Origin: Paracoccus binzhouensis
GTDB taxonomy: Bacteria; Pseudomonadota; Alphaproteobacteria; Rhodobacterales; Rhodobacteraceae
Direction of reading: 5' to 3'
Length of the DNA: 64,000 bases
NCBI RefSeq assembly: GCF_016446475.1
Contig: NZ_JAEHFP010000006.1
Location: 16,204-80,203, forward strand
Shown piece after piece: positions 57,927 to 64,000 of this stretch. Below the pieces are notes generated by a model. The model was not told the origin of the DNA and ran no database searches. It worked only from the letters and a program-made list of their open reading frames with translations. Position 1 is the first letter of the stretch; every line of letters begins with the position of its first letter. The translations under genes and the position numbers were made by a program.

Positions 57927-59113
57927 GCCTCGACACGCCGGCCCTGCCCCGCTCGGGGCTCGATCCGTTCAGCACCGACTTTTTCGATGACCCCTATCCC
58001 GAGCACGAGAAGCTGCGCGAGGCCGGGCCGGTGGTCTGGCTGGAACGCTACGGCGTCCACGCCGTCGCCCGCCATGCCGAGGTGCACCGGGTGCTGAACG
58101 ACTGGGCCACCTTCTGTTCGTCCCGCGGGGTGGGGCTGCAGGATTTCAGCCGCGAAACGCCCTGGCGCCAGCCCAGCCTGGTGCTGGAAACCGACCCGCC
58201 CGAACATGACCGCGCCCGCAAGGTCCTGGCCCGGGTGCTGTCGCCGCTGACCATGCGCGAACTGCGCGACGGCTTCGCCGCGGCCGCCGAGGCGCTGGTC
58301 GCCGGCCTGGTCGGGCGCGAGATCGACGGCATCGCCGACCTGGCCCAGGCCTTCCCGCTGTCGGTCTTTCCCGACCGCATCGGCCTTGCCCGCCAGGGGC
58401 GCGAGCACCTGCTGCCCTATGCCGGGCTGGCCTTCAACGCCTTCGGCCCGGACAACGCGCTGCGCCGCGAGGCCATGGCGCGCGCCGCCCCGCATGTGGC
58501 CTGGGTGACCGAACAGTGCCGGCGCGGGAACCTGTCGCCCGACGGGCTTGGTGCCCGCATCCATGCCGCCGCCGATGCCGGCGAGGTGACGCCCGAGGAG
58601 GCGGTTCTGCTGGTCCGCTCGCTGCTGACGGCGGGGATCGACACCACGGTGAACGGCATCGGCGCGGCGCTTTACTGCCTGGCGCGCTTTCCCAACCAGT
58701 TCCAGGCCCTGCGCGCCGATCCGAAACAGGCCCGCAATGCCTTCGAGGAGGCGGTGCGCTTGGAAAGCCCGGTGCAGACCTTCTTCCGCACCACCACCCG
58801 CGCGGTCGAGCTGGGCGGCGCCATCCTTCCCGAAGGCGCCAAGGTGCTGATGTTCCTGGCATCGGCCAATCGCGATCCGCGCCGATGGGACCGGCCGGAT
58901 GAATACGACATCGCCCGCAGGACCTCGGGTCATGTCGGCTTCGGCTCGGGCATCCACATGTGCGTGGGCCAGCTCATCGCCCGGCTGGAGGGCGAGGTAG
59001 TGCTGGAAGCCCTGGCCCGCCATGCCGCCGCCATCGAGATCGCCGGCCCCCCGGTCCGGTCCTACAACAACACGCTGCGCGGGCTGGCACGCCTGCCGCT
59101 GCGCATTCGCTGA
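57923..59113 (+). CDS. Cytochrome P450, CYP199A-like (para-substituted benzoate monooxygenase)
   Basis: A 396-residue bacterial P450. The haem-binding loop is FGSGIHMCVGQ with Cys347, the I-helix has AGIDTT (residues 237-242) and the ExxR helix follows in EEAVRLESPVQTFFRTTTR. Stretches such as DPFSTDFFDDPYPEHEKLRE, SSRGVGLQDFSRETPWR, AFPLSVFPDRIGL and FNAFGPDNALRREA are those I recall from CYP199A2/A4 of Rhodopseudomonas palustris, which demethylate 4-methoxybenzoate and oxidise other para-substituted benzoates. With PobA in the window this gives a route to protocatechuate. It overlaps livF; a second P450 gene follows after 9 bases. Confidence 0.9.
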   Translation: MSLDTPALPRSGLDPFSTDFFDDPYPEHEKLREAGPVVWLERYGVHAVARHAEVHRVLNDWATFCSSRGVGLQDFSRETPWRQPSLVLETDPPEHDRARKVLARVLSPLTMRELRDGFAAAAEALVAGLVGREIDGIADLAQAFPLSVFPDRIGLARQGREHLLPYAGLAFNAFGPDNALRREAMARAAPHVAWVTEQCRRGNLSPDGLGARIHAAADAGEVTPEEAVLLVRSLLTAGIDTTVNGIGAALYCLARFPNQFQALRADPKQARNAFEEAVRLESPVQTFFRTTTRAVELGGAILPEGAKVLMFLASANRDPRRWDRPDEYDIARRTSGHVGFGSGIHMCVGQLIARLEGEVVLEALARHAAAIEIAGPPVRSYNNTLRGLARLPLRIR

Positions 59114-59122
59114 GAGGTTGCC

Positions 59123-60307
59123 ATGCTTGATCTGCCCATCGCGCCGCTGGACGAAACCATCACCATCGACCAGCTCACCCTCGCGCCCTATCCGATCTAC
59201 AGGCGCCTGCGCGCCGAAGCGCCGGTGCTGCGGGTGAAATCCGTCGGCCGCACATTCCTGACCAAGGCGGCCGATTGCAAGTTCGTCAAGGATACGCCCG
59301 CGATCTTTTCCTCGGACGATCCGAACACGCCGATGAAGCGCGCCTTCCAGGCCCATACGCTGATGCGCAAGGACGGGCCCGAGCATATGGCCGAGCGCAT
59401 GGCCATGGCCCCGGCACTGATGCCCAAGACCATCCAGGAGGTCTGGGCGCCGCTCTACCGCAGGCTGGTCGACGTCTATCTCGACCGGCTGCCCCGGGGC
59501 GAGGTGGTCGATCTGCACAAGCTGCTGTCGGGCCCCATCGCCGCCCGCATCCTCGCCCATATCCTCGGCATTCCCGAGGCCACGGACGAGCAGATGATCT
59601 TCTGGTCGCAGGCGCTGATCGACGGGGCGGGCAATTTCGGCTGGCTGCCCGAGCCCTTCGTGATCTCGGACCATGCCAACCTGGAGATGGACGCGCTGCT
59701 GGCCAGGGCAGTCGAGCGGGTGCGCGCCGAGCCCGACCGCTCGGCGCTGTCGGTGATGGTGAACGCCGAAAACCCGATCCCGATGAGCCAGATCGTCGCC
59801 AATATCAAGATCGCCATCGGCGGCGGCATCAACGAACCGCGCGACGCGCTCTCGACCATCGTCTTCGGCCTGCTGACCGAGCCCGAGCAGCTCGAGGAGG
59901 TGCGCCGCACCGGCAAATGGGGCGCCGCCTTCGAGGAGGGGGTGCGCTGGGTCGCGCCGATCCAGGCCTCGTCCCGGCTGGTGCTGGAGGATGTCGAGAT
60001 CCGCGGCTTCCGCATCCCCCGAGGCGACACGGTGATGACGATCCAGGCCTCGGCCAATCACGATGAAGAGCTTTTCGACCATCCCGAGCGGTTCGACATC
60101 TTCCGGGTCCGCAACCCGCACCAGGCCTTCGGTTCGGGCCCGCATCATTGCGGCGGCGCCCATGTGGCGCGCCGCACCGTGGGCGCGATCATGCTCGAGG
60201 CGCTGTTCGAGCGCTTCCCGGACATGTCGCTGCCCGATCCCGGCATCGTCATGTGGCGGGGCTTCGGCTTCCGCGGGCCGATCAACCTGCCCGTCAAGCT
60301 GGGCTGA
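59123..60307 (+). CDS. Cytochrome P450, second in the operon, unusual I-helix
   Basis: A 394-residue P450 with haem-binding FGSGPHHCGGA (Cys343) and an ExxR helix (FEEGVRWVAPIQASSR). The I-helix reads AIGGGINEPRDALS, without the common AGxD/ET acid-alcohol pair; Asn-Glu-Pro-Arg stands there instead, a pattern I associate with CYP203-like or other aromatic-acid P450s but cannot name with certainty. It lies 9 bases after the CYP199-like gene and 28 before the ferredoxin gene, so the same redox chain can serve both. Its substrate is unknown. Confidence 0.85.
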   Translation: MLDLPIAPLDETITIDQLTLAPYPIYRRLRAEAPVLRVKSVGRTFLTKAADCKFVKDTPAIFSSDDPNTPMKRAFQAHTLMRKDGPEHMAERMAMAPALMPKTIQEVWAPLYRRLVDVYLDRLPRGEVVDLHKLLSGPIAARILAHILGIPEATDEQMIFWSQALIDGAGNFGWLPEPFVISDHANLEMDALLARAVERVRAEPDRSALSVMVNAENPIPMSQIVANIKIAIGGGINEPRDALSTIVFGLLTEPEQLEEVRRTGKWGAAFEEGVRWVAPIQASSRLVLEDVEIRGFRIPRGDTVMTIQASANHDEELFDHPERFDIFRVRNPHQAFGSGPHHCGGAHVARRTVGAIMLEALFERFPDMSLPDPGIVMWRGFGFRGPINLPVKLG

Positions 60308-60335
60308 TCCCGGCAAACCGCAAGGAGAAATCACC

Positions 60336-60656
60336 ATGAAGATCACCTTCGTCGCCGCAGACGGCACCCGGACCCAGGTCCAGGCCAGAGAGGGCGACAG
60401 CGTCATGCACACCGCCGTTCAGAACGACGTGGACGGCATCATCGGCGAATGCGGCGGCTCGATGATGTGCGCAACCTGCCATTGCTATGTGGACGATGGC
60501 TGGACCGAGGCCGTGGGCGGGCAGGAAGAGGGCGAAAGCGACCTGCTCGACTGCGCCGCCTCCGAGGTCCGGCCAACCAGCCGGCTGTCCTGCCAGATCC
60601 GCATGCGGGCCGAGCTAGACGGCATCGTCATCCACCTGCCGGAATCGCAGCTTTAG
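60336..60656 (+). CDS. [2Fe-2S] ferredoxin, putidaredoxin type
   Basis: A 106-residue adrenodoxin/putidaredoxin-type ferredoxin. Cluster ligands Cys39, Cys45, Cys48 and Cys86 fall at the same numbers as in putidaredoxin (CGGSMMCATC and SRLSCQI). It passes electrons from the reductase to the P450s; palustrisredoxin plays this part for CYP199A2. AAGGAGAAATCACC precedes the ATG. It sits between the P450 and reductase genes. Confidence 0.92.
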   Translation: MKITFVAADGTRTQVQAREGDSVMHTAVQNDVDGIIGECGGSMMCATCHCYVDDGWTEAVGGQEEGESDLLDCAASEVRPTSRLSCQIRMRAELDGIVIHLPESQL

Positions 60657-60665
60657 GAAGGGCCC

Positions 60666-61883
60666 ATGCAGCGCATCGTCATCATCGGCAGCGGACAGGG
60701 CGGCCAGCAGGCCGCCGCCAGCCTGCGGCAAGAGGGGTTTTCGGGCGAGATCCTGATGCTGGGCGAGGAGCCCGGCCTGCCCTATCAGCGCCCGCCGCTT
60801 TCCAAGGCCTATATGGCGAACGGCGATGCCGGGGCGCTGCTCTTGAAACCGGCGGCTTTCTACGAACGCTCGGCCATCATGCTGCGCGACGGCGTGCGGG
60901 TGACGGCGATCGACCGTGCGGCGCGCGCGGTGCTGACCGGCGACGGCGCGCGCCATGCCTACGATCACCTGATCCTCGCCACCGGGGCGCGCAATGCCCG
61001 GCCACCCATCCCCGGCCTCGATGCGCCGGGCGTGGTCGGGCTGCGCAGCCTGGCCGATGCCGAGCGCATCCGCCGGCGCCTGGCCGCGACCCGCCAGGCG
61101 GTGGTGGTGGGCGGCGGCTTCATCGGGCTGGAATTCGCCGCCATGGCCCGCGCCGCCGGCGTCGGCGTGACCGTGGTCGAAGCGACGCCGCGGCTGATGG
61201 CGCGCGCGGTCTCGCCCGAGATGGCGGCGCATTTCCTCGACCTGCACCGCGCCATGGGCACCGAACTGCTGCTGGGGGTCCAGGCGGCGGGCGTGCTGAC
61301 CGGCGCCGCCGGCCATGCCGCGGGCGTGGCCCTGGCCGACGGGCGCGAGGTGGCGGGCGACCTGGTGCTGATGGCGACCGGCGTGCGCCCCAATGCCGAG
61401 CTGGCCGAGGCGGCGGGGCTGGCCTGCGCCAACGGCATCCTGGTCGATGCGACGCTGGCGACCGCGGATCCGGCGATCTCGGCCCTGGGCGACGTGGCGG
61501 CCTTTCCCGGCCCGCTGGGCGCGCCTCTGCGGCTGGAATCGGTGCAGGCCGCGGTGGACCATGCCCGCCATGTCGCGCGCCGGCTGGTCCATGGCGACGG
61601 CAGGCCCTATGCGGCGGTCCCCTGGTTCTGGTCCGACCAGGGCAAGGCCAAGCTGCAGATCGCCGGCCTGCTGAGCGGGGCCGATCACAGCCTCGCCCTG
61701 CCCCAGCCCGATGCCGCGCCGGTGGTGCTGCTGTTTCGGCAGGGCCGCCTGGCCGCGGTCGAGACGGTGAACGCGCCGGGCATCCACATGGCCGCCCGCC
61801 GGCTGATCGGCGCGCCGCAGGACAGCCTGCGCGCCCATGGCTACGACCTACGGGCGGCGGTGAAGGCGGTATCCGCGGCCTGA
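60666..61883 (+). CDS. NAD(P)H-dependent ferredoxin reductase (putidaredoxin reductase type)
   Basis: A 405-residue FAD protein of the oxygenase-coupled reductase family: FAD-binding IIGSGQGGQQAAASLR at the N-terminus, PYQRPPLSK, ATGARN, the NAD-binding VVVGGGFIGLEFAAMARAAG, and LATADPAISALGDVA near the C-terminal FAD site. It takes electrons from NADH to the ferredoxin. It starts 9 bases after the ferredoxin stop and is the last gene of the operon. Confidence 0.92.
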   Translation: MQRIVIIGSGQGGQQAAASLRQEGFSGEILMLGEEPGLPYQRPPLSKAYMANGDAGALLLKPAAFYERSAIMLRDGVRVTAIDRAARAVLTGDGARHAYDHLILATGARNARPPIPGLDAPGVVGLRSLADAERIRRRLAATRQAVVVGGGFIGLEFAAMARAAGVGVTVVEATPRLMARAVSPEMAAHFLDLHRAMGTELLLGVQAAGVLTGAAGHAAGVALADGREVAGDLVLMATGVRPNAELAEAAGLACANGILVDATLATADPAISALGDVAAFPGPLGAPLRLESVQAAVDHARHVARRLVHGDGRPYAAVPWFWSDQGKAKLQIAGLLSGADHSLALPQPDAAPVVLLFRQGRLAAVETVNAPGIHMAARRLIGAPQDSLRAHGYDLRAAVKAVSAA

Positions 61884-62238
61884 GCCGGGCGTGAAGCGGG
61901 GCGCGCTCCGCCCCCGGATGGCCGGGCGGCTTGCCTCGCAGGGCCCTCGTCGCTGCCGGGAGCCGGGGCGCGTGGCCGGGCTGAGCCCGGCGCTGACCCA
62001 GCCGGCCCGACCGGCTGTCCCCGGGGTCCGGCGGCGGCGGGTCATTGCCCGGCCCGAGAAAATGAAATGCGCCATCGGCGGCGCCTCGCGGACGCAGCAA
62101 GCACCCGAGCCGGCATCGTCCTGTCCCCGATCACGGGCTGCGACAGCCAATGCGAGGAACGGCCGGACCGTCCCGGCGGTGCCGGATATGCGGTGGACCG
62201 AAGGCGGCCGCAGGACGACCCGGCCCGCAGGTTGCCCC
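61884..62238. other. Gene-free stretch after the P450 operon
   Basis: No frame here has recognisable protein features. A GC-rich hairpin (GGGGCG 61898-61903, CGCCCC 61909-61914) follows the reductase stop and may end the operon, though no T run follows. Confidence 0.4.
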
Positions 62239-62272
62239 GTTTCGATCCACGCCCCCCGCGAAGCGAGGTGAC
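62239..62272 (-). CRISPR. Lone CRISPR-like repeat, type I-C style
   Basis: A 34-base element begins GTTTCGATCCACGCCCCC and ends GCGAAGCGAGGTGAC. Read on the minus strand it ends GTGGATCGAAAC, the 3-prime end of type I-C repeats of proteobacteria, with an internal stem CCUCGC-UUC-GCGGGG (one U-G pair). No second copy is found at a spacer distance (about 35 bases) on either side, and no cas gene is in the window. It is a solitary repeat or relic, not a working array. Confidence 0.45.
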
Positions 62273-62338
62273 CGCTTCCCCATACCACATTGTTTCTACG
62301 TGGCAATCCCCTTCTCCGATGCGAAGGGGCGGGTCATT

Positions 62339-62483
62339 GGGCGTTGTTGCAGAACTCCCTGGCGAGCATGATTCACATGACGAATCCCTGGGGTTGATGG
62401 TCTGCCATGACCCGGCCCGAACCCAGCCGCTGTCGCACAACGAACTGGAAACCCTATAACGATGCGTTGCGGCGACGGGGGAT
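62339..62483 (+). pseudogene. IS5-type element, left end and transposase N-terminus, interrupted
   Basis: The segment begins GGGCGTTGTTGCA, typical of IS5-family ends, and an ATG at 62407 opens a frame reading MTRPEPS then TTNWKPYNDALRRRG, the start of IS5-type transposases (NW-x-x-YN-x-ALRRRGSL). The frame is cut after the RRG codons by the IS701-type element, whose target bases supply a TAG stop. Whether the other half lies beyond the right edge cannot be seen. Confidence 0.65.
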
Positions 62484-62484
62484 C

Positions 62485-62660
62485 TAGCACTACTTTGGCA
62501 GAAGTGTATTTTCAGGATTCCCAAGAGTCACTTGCGGTGATTCATAGAGTGCCAGCTTGTGGAGGCTGGCGATAGCACTACTTTGGCAGAAGTGTATTTT
62601 CAGGATTCCCAAGAGTCACTTGCGGTGATTCATAGAGTGCCAGCTTGTGGAGGCTGGCGA
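62485..62660. repeat. Tandem duplication of 88 bp at the left end of the IS701-type element
   Basis: Bases 62485-62572 and 62573-62660 appear identical on reading: each starts TAGCACTACTTTGG and ends TGTGGAGGCTGGCGA. Each copy carries the 18-base end repeat and the ribosome site of the transposase gene; only the second is followed by the start codon (ATG 62660). Confidence 0.9.
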
Positions 62661-64000
62661 TGGCGGATGATTGGCGGGACGATCTGGCGGAGTGGCTTCG
62701 TCCCTTTGTGGCAACATTGGGCGACCGTCGCAGGGCGCGGATGTGTCCGGCTTACGTTGAGGGGCTGATTGGTCCTGGCGATCGCAAGAGCGTGCAGCCC
62801 ATGGCGATGCGTTCGCCCGGGATTGGCTATGATCAACTTCATCATTTTATTGGTGCCGCGCTGTGGGACAGCGCGCCGCTGGAGAAGGAACTGTGCCGGC
62901 AGGCAGACGCCTTGGTTGGTGGCAGCGATGCCTGGCTGATTATTGATGATACCGCGTTGCCCAAGAAGGGGCGTGCCTCGGTTGGGGTCGCACCGCAATA
63001 CGCGTCGGCGCTCGGCAAGAACGCCAACTGCCAGACCCTTGTGTCGGTGACGCTGGCATCAGGCGAAGTGCCCGTGATGATCGGGCTTCGGCTGTTTCTG
63101 CCCGAGAGCTGGACCAGTGATACGGCGCGCATGGATCGGGCAAAGGTTCCTGACGAGGCGCGCACCTACCGTACCAAGCCGGAGATCGCATTGGCCGAGA
63201 TCGACCGTGTGCGCAGCGCAGGTGCGCGCTTTGGCGGCATCCTGGCCGACGCCGGCTATGGCCTGTCTGGCCCGTTCCGGCAGGCGCTCACCGAGCGTGG
63301 ACTGACCTGGGCCGTGGGCATCCCTCACAAGCAGAAGGTCTACCCGGCCAACGTTGCCCTGATCTTCCCGGTCGCCGGTCGCGGGCGACCGCGTAAGAAC
63401 CATGTCCCCGATGTCCCATCTCGTCCGGCGCAGGAGATACTTGAGAAGGCGAAGTGGCAGGCCGTGAGTTGGCGGCGCGGCACGAAAGGCAAGCTCTCAG
63501 CCCGGTTCGCTGCCATGCGTGTCCGCGTCGCCGACGGACCGCCGCAGCGCATTGGCAATCTTGGCCAGCAGCATCTGCCCGGCGAGGAGGTCTGGCTGGT
63601 CGGCGAGCACCGTTCCACCGGCGAGCGCAAATACTCCCTCAGCAACCTGCCGGCCGACACACCGCTCAAGAAACTGGCCGGGGCCATCAAGGCCCGTTGG
63701 GTCTGTGAGCAAGCCCATCAGCAGCTCAAGGAAGAGTTGGGCCTTGACCACTTCGAGGGCCGATCATGGCAGGGCCTGCACCGACATGCGCTCATGACCA
63801 TGATCGCATTCTCCTTCCTGCAAGCCCGACGCCTGAAGGCAGCGGGTGGGAAAAAAAAGGGCCCCAGCTCCCCCGCCGCAACCGAGCCTACCAGCTATCA
63901 GGCAGACGATCTTGATCCAGCTCAGTCAGCCGCCGCCCAACTGTCCCCACTGCCGTAGGAAGTGGCGAAAAATACTCAACAAACTTCTGCCAAAGTAGTG
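62488..64000 (+). mobile_element. IS701-family insertion sequence, apparently complete
   Basis: The ends are perfect 18-base inverted repeats, CACTACTTTGGCAGAAGT at 62488-62505 (and again at 62576-62593) and its complement at 63983-64000, the last base of the window. CTAG (62484-62487) lies directly outside the left end and fits the four-base YTAR target of IS701 elements; the matching copy would be at 64001 onward. It carries one transposase gene and interrupts an IS5-type element. Confidence 0.85.
62660..63958 (+). CDS. IS701 family transposase
   Basis: A 432-residue DDE transposase: first Asp in AWLIIDDTALPKKG (96-97), second in GILADAGYG and the Glu in EQAHQQLKEELGLDHFEGRSW, the usual IS701/IS4-like arrangement, with the conserved WQGLHRH after it. 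ATG 62660 follows GGAGGCTGGCG; an in-frame start at 62645 would lie in the duplicated end. The gene is less GC-rich than its neighbours. A run of eight A bases (63851-63858) near the 3-prime end codes for a Lys-rich tail and could slip. The gene appears intact. Confidence 0.9.
   Translation: MADDWRDDLAEWLRPFVATLGDRRRARMCPAYVEGLIGPGDRKSVQPMAMRSPGIGYDQLHHFIGAALWDSAPLEKELCRQADALVGGSDAWLIIDDTALPKKGRASVGVAPQYASALGKNANCQTLVSVTLASGEVPVMIGLRLFLPESWTSDTARMDRAKVPDEARTYRTKPEIALAEIDRVRSAGARFGGILADAGYGLSGPFRQALTERGLTWAVGIPHKQKVYPANVALIFPVAGRGRPRKNHVPDVPSRPAQEILEKAKWQAVSWRRGTKGKLSARFAAMRVRVADGPPQRIGNLGQQHLPGEEVWLVGEHRSTGERKYSLSNLPADTPLKKLAGAIKARWVCEQAHQQLKEELGLDHFEGRSWQGLHRHALMTMIAFSFLQARRLKAAGGKKKGPSSPAATEPTSYQADDLDPAQSAAAQLSPLP

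Noticed and set aside
61891..62306. Frames ending SIHAPREAR (plus) and containing SRGAWIETG (minus)
   Set aside because: These peptides are the usual false translations of a type I-C-like CRISPR repeat; no other protein features are present.
62308..62329. CCCCTTC/GAAGGGG hairpin as a second CRISPR repeat
   Set aside because: It shares a loose outline with the 34-base element but lacks its conserved ends, and is only about 35 bases away without a matching repeat boundary.
62559..62768. 69-codon frame starting in the duplicated IS end
   Set aside because: It exists only because of the 88-bp duplication and runs out of frame into the transposase gene.

Overview
The window looks like chromosomal DNA of a high-GC alphaproteobacterium of the Rhodobacteraceae, most likely Paracoccus or a close relative. 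This rests on base composition, the protein styles and familiar gene neighbourhoods (SUV3-like helicase, lolC-lolD near dnaE, fabD-fabG-acpP, ilvC with Lrp genes). No database search was run, so family names rest on visible motifs and recalled family features.

Positions 1-32152 are a housekeeping backbone: an RNA helicase cut by the left edge, a TPR protein, an SCP2-like protein, hydrolases and peptidases, a PPK2 polyphosphate kinase, parE, a YnfA protein, a lipoprotein, a PAP2-like protein, the lipoprotein-release genes lolC/lolD, two overlapping Lrp regulators divergent from ilvC, dnaE, a four-gene nucleoside-type ABC importer, dps, acpP/fabG/fabD, a sensor kinase, an MBL-fold hydrolase and a tRNA-Asn. 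A degenerate array with a period near 60 bp lies at 11631-12000.

The tRNA-Asn (32078-32152) marks the change to accessory DNA. A decayed prophage piece (frameshifted DUF2190 gene) and an IS481 transposase remnant follow it. From 33448 to 61883 the DNA is dense with catabolic and transport genes. (a) A long minus-strand operon from 42616 to 33983 holds an SDR, TRAP permeases, two tandem DctP binding proteins, two more SDRs, a ketosteroid-dehydrogenase-like FAD enzyme and an NTF2-like protein; a GntR-GST pair is divergent. (b) A LysR gene is divergent from a second TRAP system with an embedded amidohydrolase. (c) pobA is divergent from an AraC regulator. (d) A graveyard holds pieces of a formaldehyde dehydrogenase, an RND pump, a c-type cytochrome and an SDR. 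(e) A GntR gene preceded by three TGTATACA palindromes heads an apparent operon of a branched-chain-type ABC importer, two cytochromes P450 (the first strongly CYP199A-like), a putidaredoxin-type ferredoxin and its reductase.

A working model: operon (e) imports a para-substituted benzoate such as 4-methoxybenzoate and demethylates it to 4-hydroxybenzoate, and PobA makes protocatechuate. Operon (a) may dehydrogenate an alicyclic oxo compound, possibly feeding the same intermediate; this part is inference. The right edge holds a lone CRISPR-like repeat, a truncated IS5-type element, and an apparently complete IS701-type element inserted into it whose left end is duplicated as a tandem 88-bp repeat.
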